From Enoplosus armatus (taxonomy: Eukaryota > Chordata > Actinopteri > Centrarchiformes > Enoplosidae), in NCBI RefSeq assembly GCF_043641665.1, contig NC_092189.1, positions 12,740,833-12,804,832 on the forward strand: a stretch of 64,000 nt of DNA. The letters run 5' to 3'. Both the position numbers and the translations under genes were made by a program. Below the pieces are notes generated by a model. The model saw only the letters and a list, made by a program, of their open reading frames with translations. It was not told the origin of the DNA and did no database searches. How positions within the stretch are numbered: the first letter of the stretch is position 1; each line of letters opens with the position of its first letter. Below, in pieces: positions 25,902 through 36,700 of the stretch.

Positions 25902-27009
25902 CTAGGAACAAAACTGCTGTGTATCAAAGTCACAGAAAAGCATGTCATCGATATAGTCCACTAAACAGGGATGGACACACAGTCTTAAGTAATGTGTTGC
26001 TTTAAAAAGACAGAAGAAATTAGCTGTGTGTGAATCGCCCCCTTGTCCAACTTTCGTTGTTAAGACTCCTGTGATGGTTGTTTCCCTCTTTTTTCATTTT
26101 CCAATCTTTTTCCATTTTCCTCTTAACAGTTTCTCACCGCAAATATCAAGACAGGTCCAGGGATATTACGCTGTCACACTGCCTCCACTCCTCCATAATA
26201 ATCCTCAAAGGTTTCAGCAGCAGTCTCTCTCTTTTTGTGCTGACTTTTGTCTTCTTGTGTCTTTTCAAAGTCTCTCTCTGTCACCAAATGTCCGTGGTTT
26301 CAGTACGCACGGGTTGTTTCAGCCACACCTCTTCAGCAACAGCAATTTAGAACACCGGTGAAGGGATCTACACTCAGATCTTACACTCTGAAGCAGACAA
26401 ACGAGAAAGACCAGTGAGGTAAGATAATTGTGCATTGACAGTGACTCTCCCTCTCCCTCTCTCTCTGCCCATCTTTCTGTTTGCCCTCCCTTCCTTCCTA
26501 TTCCTCGCTCACACATGTGCACACACACCCTCTTTCTTCCCACCATGACCGTTGAGTGGTAATTACAGGGCATTTTATAGTGAGCAGCTGCTATTTATGT
26601 GTCTTCAGAATGAAAGAAATATGAAAAGACAAGCCATGACCTTTGGAATAACCCATTTTATAGGAACTCTGTGAACTCTGTTGTCTTTTTTGTGAACTAA
26701 AAATGTATAAACAAGTCTTTACTGTGATTGTAGGAATAAAATATGATATATGATATGATCTCTAGCATGACACTGTACTGGAGACTGGAGAGTACTTTTT
26801 TCTAAAAGTATTTGTTTTTATTAGTATGTGTGGGTTATTATATATTGTATTGCCTACCCACCTTTTTTTTTATTTCCCACTACATTTATTTTTAATTTTC
26901 AGGTACAGTACAATGACCTTGACCTTGGGTATTTTGTTCTGGTGTATGAAGAAATTTCCCTCAAAAATATTCACCAAAGGTGGTGATTTGTTGAATTTAC
27001 ATTTGCGTA

Positions 27010-27550
27010 TAAAGTAGTTGTAGAAGAGATACTCAGATCCTTTAATTAATCTAATTTTTTAATTCTTAATTTTTTAAATTTTTAATTATATTACTGGATT
27101 ATCATTACCGATTAATTAATGTGTAAGCAGTATTTTAATGTTGCTGGTTGAGGTGTACGTAATTGATTGATTGATTTTATTCATGGATTTTCAGACACAG
27201 GAAAAATAAAACAACAAATCCAAAGGATAACATGTTAAACTGAAAACACTTATTTCCAACATGGTCCCAAGATGAACATAACATTCAACATAAAAAAACT
27301 AAAACAACACAGTCCTGAAATCCTGAAGCACATCACCACCATTTAGAAAATTCAAATAATTTATGTTCTGATGGATATATTGATGTATAAAAATGCACCT
27401 AACCTGTAACTACAGCGGTCAGATAAATCTAATGGAGTAAAAAGTACTATATCTGCCACTGAGATGCAGTGGAGTAGATGTATAAAGTTGTATAAACTGG
27501 AAATACTTAAGTATATGCATAGGTCCAGTACAAGTACCTCAGAATTACAC
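27010..27550. repeat. Nested dispersed repeat (CTCAGATCCTTTA family interrupted by an insertion)
   Basis: The left part (TACTCAGATCCTTTAATTAA, about 27029) and right part (GGAGTAAAAAGTACTATATC at 27434 through AAGTACCTCAGAATTACACT) belong to the family seen at 14560-14945. Between them, about 27160-27400, lies unrelated sequence beginning ATTGATTGATTGATTTTATT, typical of a retroelement end. This looks like insertion into an older repeat. Confidence 0.55.
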
Positions 27551-27694
27551 TACAGCACTTCAATTCCCATTAATAATAATTTCATATAATCATCAACAAT
27601 AATTTAGTTTCTTTGTCCTCAGTAATCCCAGATCAAATATTTTCAAATATTCCACCTTTATGTATGTAGAATGATTGTAAATTGTTGTAAATAC

Positions 27695-27800
27695 CTAAAA
27701 CGCGCATGCGTTAAGTCAAAACCACGGTCCTTTGAGTTCCTGCCTCTCTGATTGGTCAACAGTGCGGAAGCGGGTAATGGCGGCGTAAACAACCCAAAAA
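27695..27800 (+). promoter_or_regulatory. rad9a core promoter region
   Basis: CGCGCATGCG at 27701-27710 matches the NRF1 palindrome. GATTGGTC at about 27750 is an inverted CCAAT box, and GTAATGGCGGCG at about 27775 resembles a YY1/initiator-type element. No TATA box is seen, as expected for a housekeeping repair gene. Confidence 0.5.
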
Positions 27801-28015
27801 CCAGTACCAGATACTGCTTAGTCGAACCGCTGTGGAAAATAAAACTTAAAAATTAAGCTATAACTAAACCGACTATGTTTTCGGCACTAGGAGGATTTCT
27901 GCTCGGTGTGTAAGCAATTAAACCCCCACTGCTTTACTTCCTACAGCCGCTAGTTTCGGCTAACTTTTAGCCAAGTTTGCTAACGTAACGGAAAAGTAGT
28001 ATTTAGTTTGTAGCA

Positions 28016-28470
28016 ATGGACTGCGTCGTGACGGGAGGAAACGTGAAAGGTAAGCAAGCTTCCTGTCTTTTCAGTCCTACCTTTAACTAGAACATCAGTC
28101 TATGACATTAATTAGCTGTTAATAGTAATTATGTTGTGTATGTGTGTGTATGTACCGTCCAGTGCTGGCCAAAGCCATCCATTCTCTGTCCAGAATCGGT
28201 GATGAGCTGTATGTGGAGCCTCAGGAAGATGGGGTGAGCTGCTCTGATACCATCAGATACACCAACACTTCCTCCTGCCATGCATATGGTGCTTCCTGCT
28301 GGTGCACACGTTGCGTTATTGAACAGTGCTGATTTGGGTTGTTTTTTCTCTCTCTTGTAGCTGGCCCTGCGGTCTGTGAACTCTTCTCGGTCGGCATACG
28401 CTTGCTTCCTGTTCGCACCACTGTTCTTTAGCAGGTGCAGGCTGTGTGCATGTTTATAAACGGCACTGTG

Positions 28471-28506
<36 letters not shown>

Positions 28507-31162
28507 GAGAGTGTGAGTCACTGAACATCACATTTTTGTGTGTCATGTCTATGAGCTTTAAGCCAACTTCCCCTCCCATTTCCTGTGCAGGTACACCATC
28601 CCCAGTGGGCACACCTTCCGCTGCAAGATGGCAATAAAGGTGTGCTAAGAGACAGAGATGAGTTAAGGTTCTTCTAATAGTTTATACAGTTTACATCTCA
28701 TATTCACTACATTTACATGGACTGCAATCATCTATGTCAGTGGTTCACGACCTTCCTTTGTATCATACCACAACTTTGAGAGGCAGAAGCTTGGTGAAGG
28801 TTGGTTAAAAGCATGTCCTGTGTGGCTGGCCTAACATAGCTGGTAGTGTATTGGTTATATGAGTCTGATTAATGAATAAACATTAGAGATTCCCTTCTGT
28901 ACTCAGCTTCAAATGCTATCTTTTCAGTCATGTTGCGACCGTGGTACGGCCTTGTGGGTATCTTTTTGTGCAAATTTTGCAAAACCTATGTGCTTCCTTG
29001 TTTTATTCACACAGTTGAATTGTCGCATAATGTTATGCAAGTGCAAACTTGTAGTTTTAGAGATTAAAGTAAGATGTATACATGTCTAAAATCTCCTTAA
29101 ATGTGGCAAAAATGTTGTTTTCATGGAAGCTTCAGTGTATTAGCTTAATTGGGTTAATATAATATATATTATGTTTCAGTGCATATTAACATAGTCGTGG
29201 TTCTGTCCCCTTGTGTATATTTATTTTTTCTTCTTATGTTCCTCTATGTGTGAGTCAGAGTGTGCAGGCTGTATTCAGGTCTCTAGCGTCTCTGGAGAAG
29301 ACAGTGGAAAAGTGTCACATTGAGCTTGACAAGCAGAAGAACCGCCTCACCTTTACCCTGCACTGCAAACACGGTATTGGGGCTTCTCTTCCTTCTCAGA
29401 TGGTTCACAATGCTTTACATGGACTCAGTTCGATTGACACATGTTGTATTCACTGTAGCACATCATACATTCATTGCATTGTATTCTTCGTGCTTGTGTA
29501 CTCAACGTGATTGTGTTGGTATTTTCTCTTTAGGCCTCCTGAAGACACATAACCTGTCTTTCCAGGACAGTGAAAGCTTACAGGCTGTGTTTGATAAAGA
29601 CAGCTGTGCCAATGTATTCAGATCACAGCCCAGGTCTGTCAAATCTTTCCAAAAAAATGATTTTAAAAATTATAAAAAAAATAATAGTCTTTCTTTCTCC
29701 CTTTCACTCCTTCTGTAACGTTTCTATCTGCTTTTTCTATTGCCTATTCTGTTGTGTTTAGATTTTTAAGGCTGATACAGATATTTGTGGCCTACAGTTG
29801 GTTGATTGAATGAATAAATACAATTTCCAAATAAAGGGAAATGCTGTAGCTGTTGTCAGAGGAACCTGCATTGATGCCAATGTCGACTCACCACATTAAC
29901 AAACTGCAAAAAAGTTTGTTAAAAAAGCAGTCTATTTTTTTTTTTTGCTTTACTTCATTCTGTCCTTCCTCACTCAAAGCTCACTTTTTGTTTTCGCTTG
30001 CTCTCAGGCTGCTGGTGGACACAGTTGTGCACTTCCCCCCGTCTCTGGAAGAAGTGACTGTGTCAGTGAGTGATGAACGGATGTGGGTCAGGAACCATGT
30101 GGAGGAAGAAGCAGGTTGTCTATTTGTTTTTTCACCCAGCAGATACAAACTTACTCAGTGAAACTTGTAAAACTTGTGAACTGTGTTTAGTCATAACTAT
30201 TATATTCAAGTCATTTATAATTAAGAAGATCAACGTTTTAGTGTGACAGAACTAAAAAACATGGTCACTTTTCTGACATATATATACAGAAGTTTTAAAT
30301 TGTAGTCAAAATAGTAAACCAGGAATTTTAAAACTTTCCATAATAGAACAAAAATATAGGTTAACATAGGTTGAATAGGTGTATTTAATTATATTTACTA
30401 ACCCCACAGGCCCAATGAGTTATTGTGTGTTTAAAGGAGCTAATACGTAATATGAAAGTAAAAAGAAAAATTGATGACATAATATAATGCAAAAAAGGGA
30501 AAGAAGATGATATGAACCCTTGGTGCCCTTTTGTTGTCGAAAGGCAGAACAGCAGAACTGTGTGGTCTTTGCTGTCATGACACAATAGAGGTAGTTTTTC
30601 TAACTCTGCAAGTTAACAGAAATATAATATAATGATATAAATTTTATTCAAAAACAGAAGTTTAGTTTTGAAACAGCTTTTGACCTCCACTCACTCTTAC
30701 TTTTCTTTCTGTGTCTCTCGCTGCCTGTTTCCCTCTCAGACCAGTCCAAGGCCATGCTGACAGAGCTGTGTCTGGCTTCAGACGAGTTCGACCATTTTGC
30801 CGTCCAAGCCCACAACAGCGTCACCTTTTGTCTGAAGGAGTTACGGGTGAGGCAGAGGACAAAGGGAGGGATGGCAGAGCAAAAGAATGGGAGGATTAGT
30901 CAGGAGGAAGTAGATTGGGAGAGAAGTCCTCTGAGGGAAAGTACACTGAGGACAGACAGTTAGAACTATGCTGTGGTTTATCATTTTTGCATTGATTTAC
31001 TCCCTGAGGATCTTTGCCGAGTGACTTTTTTGTCTCCTCCAGGGTTTGTTAGTATTTGCAGAGTCTACTGGTCTCCCAATTTCTATGTACTTTGATGAAC
31101 CAGGCAGGTAAGCATACAGATGTTAGTTGATCACTTATGTTACCTCAATGTACTGACATTTA

Positions 31163-31227
<65 letters not shown>

Positions 31228-33229
31228 AGCCCTGTCGTGCTCTCAGTAACAGACAGTGTCCTGGAGGGGAACTTTGTGCTGGCAACACTTTCTGATGACT
31301 CTAACCACCGTAAAAACAACACAAGACGGTAATTCTCAAACAAAACTGAATGCATAAAATAATGTGGGGAAAACATTGTTATAGGCTGGAATTCAGTTGT
31401 CAGTCAGTTGTCAGCCAGTCTCATTAAAACCCACTGGCAGAACAAAGTGTAAATAAAACCGTTTGGCCAATAATCCAAATGGTTTCTTTAGCTCTAATGT
31501 CAGGCAGGAAATCCTCAGCATTTACTCTGCAGAGATGCCACACCACAAGAACATAATTGATGTTAAACTGTAATCGAGATGTTTTCGAAGACGCTTTACT
31601 TTTGCTATCCTTCTGAGTGGAGAGTCGGCTGACTGTAAGCTGCAGGTGTTCTTCCCTCCACATCTGTCCAGCTGTGACACATTTCGTCTGTGTCAGAGTC
31701 TATTGAAAGTTTGGTAGAAAGGCTCGTCGAATTGACACAAACAATGTAGAAAATGTATGAGAAGATGAAATCTTAGTGTACTGCTGTCATAAATGCAGCA
31801 TGAGTTAGATAATAGACACGGGCAGGGGTGGATGTTGAAGTCTGCCTTCCCATGGGCTGAAGTTGAGTGTGATGTCTTGCCAGTCTTCATTGATTGTTGT
31901 TTTCGGTTAGGATTTCTTCAACTTGGCATTTTTAAAACCATCTGTGAGCTCTGCTGAATATTTGTACAACACATTTCTCCAATTTGCACGCCAGCTCATT
32001 CTGGCTAAGAGGCACTTGTAGAAGGTAAAGTACACTTTTGAAAAAGTGTCATTAGTATTTGTGTCTTCACCCACCAGTTGGTGTGTGTGGCTTCTCAGTA
32101 CGATAAAGGCTCAACATTTCCCAAAGAAGCCATTTGGATGAACAGTGAAACCTCTTCTTCTTCACAATACAGTAACATGATTAGTAGATACACTCTATTC
32201 AGACATAACTGGCAGAACAGAAAGGAAATGAAGTGCACTGTCACTGTCAGTAAAGCTCAGTGTTGAGCCAGAGACATTATTTTACTCTCTTCTTCATTCA
32301 GGTCATATTTCTGTTCCATTCCTCAGAGCACAGACTCCACCGCCGCCCCCTCCTGATGACTTCATGAATGACGACATAGACTCCTACCTCATTGCCATGG
32401 ATACCAGCATTGCACCAGGTCCCTCAGCTACAGGTCCACCCACACCCCCATTAGCTGATTCCACATGTTCGAAACAGCCTGCTGCAGCCAATCACAGGAC
32501 GAGGCTACACAGTGAGGAGGAGGAACAGGAGGAGGAAGATGAAACGGCCAATTCAGACAGACCACCTAATAAGAAGGTATGGGTTAGTTTTCACAATAAT
32601 ACATTCTTTAATATTTATTAATTCCATTTTTATTTACTCATGAAAACTCCACAGAAATTTTTTTTTTGTCCCTGACTGTTGTCATATAGTGTGTCTGTGT
32701 TTGTATCTGCTGCCTCGCTCCCTCTCTGTCCCTGGTTTCCTGTTGTGATCTTGTAGGCTGTACACATTGTAAAGCCCCCTGAGGCAGATTTGTGATTTGT
32801 GATATTGGGCTATATAAATAAAATTGATTTGACGTGACTACAATAAAATCAAACATGTTTGAAGACTGTTGTAGCACCTGGGACAGCTCACAACAAGGTC
32901 TAGACGGGTCTCCTTACTGCTCTAATTAGACAAACCCTTGTGACGGACATGAGAGCAAGTCCAGGGTTTTTGCGTCGGATCTCAAAAATTTGTCTTGTCA
33001 CATCAGGCTTTAGCTAACAAATGGCTGGATATAACTTGCAGAAATTACTTTTACATTTACAATAAAACATGTTGTCATAATAATCATCCTCTCTTGTGTT
33101 TTCCTCTCACAGTTCTGTTCCCTGTTCTTTGGATCGGTGCTTCCCCCATCTCCTCAGATGACCACTCAACCAGTGACAAGTCAGGAAGTGTTGGCCAGTG
33201 ACAGTGAGGACGACACTCAAGCAGAGTGA
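28016..33229 (+). CDS. rad9a: Cell cycle checkpoint protein RAD9A (9-1-1 clamp subunit)
   Basis: RAD9 forms the ring-shaped RAD9-RAD1-HUS1 clamp, which is loaded at damaged DNA and activates ATR through TOPBP1. Twelve exons join to 396 codons (395 residues; human 391): 28016-28049, 28163-28233, 28361-28434, 28591-28639, 29259-29373, 29534-29633, 30008-30114, 30740-30846, 31043-31107, 31230-31328, 32327-32576 and 33113-33229. The N-terminus [20 protein letters not shown] is typical, and the PCNA-like fold continues through [48 protein letters not shown] and [29 protein letters not shown] marks the start of the unstructured tail. That tail carries Ser/Thr-Pro sites, an acidic stretch, [14 protein letters not shown], and an acidic end with Ser-Asp ([10 protein letters not shown]), consistent with the phosphorylated TOPBP1-binding tail. 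Exon 10 is preceded directly by a TG repeat. Confidence 0.97.
28472..28501. repeat. (TG)n microsatellite
   Basis: About 15 TG units in rad9a intron 3. Confidence 0.93.
28640..29258. other. rad9a intron 4
   Basis: AT-rich intron sequence; nothing recognisable in it. Confidence 0.7.
31166..31226 (+). repeat. (TG)n microsatellite at rad9a exon 10 acceptor
   Basis: About 30 TG units followed immediately by TCAG and exon 10 (starts 31230). As at p2rx3 exon 4, the repeat occupies the place of the polypyrimidine tract. Confidence 0.97.
31329..32326. other. rad9a intron 10
   Basis: About 1 kb with no coding sequence or recognised repeat. Confidence 0.65.
32750..32840 (+). repeat. Short retroelement tail in rad9a intron 11
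   Basis: TGTGATATTGGGCTATATAA followed by ATAAAATTGATTTGACGTGA is the 3' end of a teleost SINE/LINE type that ends in a short tandem of TTGACTTGA-like units. Confidence 0.6.
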
Positions 33230-33501
33230 CAAGAGAGAGATGGACTGACCTGAAAGTGTGTGTGTGTTATGTTACTTGTACACACATGCTACCTGCAGCA
33301 CAACTGATATACAGGGTTTTTTTTTCCAAAAATATGCAAAGACAGCACAGAACAGTGTTCCAACTTTTTATTGGACTATAATGTCAATGGTGGACTTGAA
33401 AATATGGGATTATGTGAAACTGGACATGAAGCACTTCCTGTTTATTTTTGTTCAGAATCTGTTCAGTTTGTGATCAAGGTGCAACAAGGAAAGCTCCTCT
33501 A

Positions 33502-33507
33502 AATAAA
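33502..33507 (+). terminator. rad9a poly(A) signal
   Basis: AATAAA 273 bases after the rad9a stop. It lies only about 33 bases from the opposing signal of tbc1d10c. Confidence 0.75.
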
Positions 33508-33539
33508 AGAAAGATATTTTTCAAAGTATGTTAACATTA

Positions 33540-33545
33540 TTTATT
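33540..33545 (-). terminator. tbc1d10c poly(A) signal
   Basis: The minus strand reads AATAAA about 190 bases after the tbc1d10c stop (plus strand TTTATT inside ATTATTTATTATTTATT). It faces the rad9a signal, so the two mature 3' ends probably abut or overlap. Confidence 0.6.
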
Positions 33546-33734
33546 ATTTATTTACATGTCAAAAGGTTCAAGTATGACAAAGATTTAGGATGAGGGATCT
33601 TCACACATCAACCAATGTGGAGCTCAAACCAGTGCCTCAACAGAAAGGCCAGTGAGACAGGATCTGGATGAGGTCTGAAGCGCTCCATAAAACACCTCCT
33701 CGTCCCTCCAGATCCGATAACAAAGATTTTTTTG

Positions 33735-36700
33735 TCAAAAGTAAGATTCAGCACAAGACGCAGAATATCTAAGCGTCTGTGATCCAGTCTTTGCAGGTTG
33801 AGGAACGTCACTGCTCCCTTTCTCTCGTTGCACCTGGAAACTTTTCCCCCTCGTCTGCGGTTTCCTCCTCTCTCGCTCCTTCTCCTTATCCAGCTCCTTC
33901 TCTCTCTTCTTTCTCGACTTCTCCTCCTCTTTCTCCCTTCTCTCTCGCTCCCTCCGCCGCCTCCTTCTTTCCCTGGAGCTCATTTTCTCCTCCCCCTCTT
34001 CATCGACCGGTTTCCCCGTCCCTGTTCCGTCACTGAAGTCCTGAATCAAGATTTTGGGGACTGGCATTTTGGGTGTCCCCTTTGCCTTGGCCTTTTTGGG
34101 CTGCTCTCCTCTTAGTCTGCGGAAGAGACCAAAACGTTTAGGGGGGTCAAGTGGCTGCTGCCCCTGCTGTCCCGCTGTCCTCTCAGTCACTTCTGCAGAC
34201 AGTGACGAGGTGACTTCTGAAGACTGAGTCGCATCTGGAGGAATGTGGATTGGGTTCACAGCTCCAGGACTGGACTGTGATTCAGTGTGTTCAGCTTCTT
34301 GGTGGTTAGGGATAGATTGTGATTGGCTGGTTTTCTGTGGCATAGTGAAGAGATCTTCAGAGAGTCTACGCCCTAACCTGGACCCACGGGAGCTGGACGA
34401 CTTGCGAACGCAGAAATCCCCAGAAGACCGGCTGTTACGTTGCCCAGACGCTTGTTTCAGGCCGCTGTTATTCAGCTCAGCCTGGTCTTTGGCAAGGTGA
34501 GGATCTTTATCTTGGACTTGTGGGTTACTGTCAGTGTTTGGAGAGTCTGCTGGTTCAGTAGAAATGAAGACATCCTCTCCTTCTGTGTTTTCTTGAACAT
34601 TTTCTGTGCTTTCTTCCTCCTCCACAGCACCCACAGTGACCTGGATCTGTGGTTGTTCAGGTGCAGGTTCCTCAGAGGTGCTAATTTGTACTGGACACGT
34701 CTTCCCATCAGGCTCGGCGGTGAGATTCACTTCCTCTGCCTGTGTTGACGTCACTGCTGTGGACTCAGTCGTCTCGTCATTCATCGGAGTTTCTGTTGTT
34801 TCCTCTGCTTGTATTTGATTGTTGTCGACCTGTGCCTCTGAGTGTGCAGTCAAAATGCTTTCCTCTGTTTCCTGTGTACATTCAGATGCTACTGCGTCAC
34901 TCTCCTTCTCTGAACATTGAGCAAATGCTTCACTTGGTGTCACTACCTCGTGTGCAACTTGTATTTCTACTTCAGTCTCTGTATTGGCTGCTAAGTCAGT
35001 GCCTTCTTGTGTTAATGTTTCTGCTTCTGTCTTTGAATATATGTGTTGTTCTGAATGTATTTGTATTATTTCAGCCTCCAAGTCGCCCCCTGTGGCTGCA
35101 TTGTCCTTTTCTTCAGTCTGTGCCAGTGCATCAGTTTCTGTCTCTGTTTGGGTGTGGGACTCTTCTTCTTTCATGTCTGTTTCTGCTAATGACTCAGTGC
35201 TGTGGTATCCTCCTTCAAATGCATCTCCCTGCGAGCTTTCGTCTGTCTCTGTGATCACTTCTTGCTGTTGTGTCTCTGTCTCTGCTGTAGGATCTGTGAC
35301 AGTTGGAGCCTCGGCTTTGCTGTCTGTCTCTGAGCCTGGACTTGTCTCAGTTGTTGTTTCTGAGACCTCTGTGACCGTGTCCACCTGCACATTTTCAGCT
35401 TCTGTGCTCTCCTCTGGTTTCACATCAGCTTGAATCATCTGTTCCTCGCTCGGGTCTACACCTGCTTCCGTCTCCACCTCTGTGTTTGTATCTGCACCAG
35501 CATTTTTCTGTATCTCACTTTCCTCCACAGCAGCTGAATGTTCACTTTCCGCCACTTGTTTTTCTGTCTCTTTATTTGTGTCTTTGTCTTCAATTTCCTG
35601 GTGCTGGCTTTGGTGACTCTGCTGTTCCTGGTCTTGTGACTGGCTGTAAGAGTCCAGCTCCTCTCCTTGTTTGAGGTGAGAGGTATGTTCAGTGGACTGA
35701 GGAATATTTTCAACAGTCTGATCTTTGTCTGGGACTTGGGTTGTTTCTGTCTCCACGTTTGTTTCTTCTGTTTGCTCTGAAAGCATTTTGCCTTCTTCTG
35801 TCTCTTTGAGTTGACCTTCCTCCTTTTCAGTGATTCTTGTTTCCACTTGTTCAATCTGTTTTTTTACTACAACAGTTTCTTCTACCGGCTCCGTTGGTAT
35901 GTTTTGGATTTTGTCCATCTTCTTAGGTTCTTCTAAAAGTTCTTTCTGTTCAGTTTGTCCTGTTAGCTTCGGCTCACTCTGTTTTTTATGTTCCTCTGAA
36001 ACCGCGTCCTCCTCCTCCTGGACGCCCTGCACCTTCATGAAATTTGACTCAGTCCCGCTCCTCCAGTCCTCCTTTGCTCCCACTGAGAGACGCCTCACAA
36101 CTTTGCCACCGCCCTCCCATTTGTCGGTGTTAACCTTCCCCACTTTCCTCCACCTCTTGTGGAGGAAGGAGGGAGACAGCGAGAGAGTGGAGGCTGAGCG
36201 AGCAAGAGGGACGGACAGGTTCCCTTTCTCTCTCTCTTTCCTGTCCCGTTCTTCCCCGCTCTGTGGAACCATCCGGTATCCCTGGCAGCGACTTCTGGGG
36301 TCAAAGGTGGATGAGGGTCTGTCTTTCCTCCACTTTTCCAACTCCTTCTCCGTCTGCTTCTCCAGATCTCTGGCGGACAGCTGCACAGAGCACACCTGAG
36401 AAAGGAAGGAAGGAAGGAAGTTTTACTGTAATTTTAGACAATTAACAATATTACAATTGAACGGTATTACATTATAAATCATGTAGTACCAAACACTAAA
36501 ACATATAAAAATGTAATAAATTAACAGCTCAGTATGGTAATCGGACAACTATGACATAAGTATAGTGTATGTATATATATGTATTAACTTTTTAAGCCAA
36601 GACCTAAAAGTGTTATGGATGAAATCATAACATCTGCTGAGCTCACGTCAACAGATCCATCTCCATGACAACCCTATCGACGACTGTGTTTAAAAAAAGT

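Larger units (their letters stand above)
25902..28015. other. Head-to-head intergenic region (uncharacterised gene / rad9a)
   Basis: Divergent genes start on both sides. The left part is CT-rich and AT-rich; 27010-27550 is a nested repeat; the rad9a promoter-proximal part (27690-28015) is the most GC-rich and holds an NRF1-like site, a CCAAT-type box and a GGCGGC element. No additional gene was recognised. Confidence 0.6.

Noticed and set aside
34742..35433. Plus-strand open frames of 149-170 codons rich in Leu, Ser, Val and Cys
   Set aside because: Antisense shadows of the Glu/Thr/Gln-rich exon 9 of tbc1d10c.
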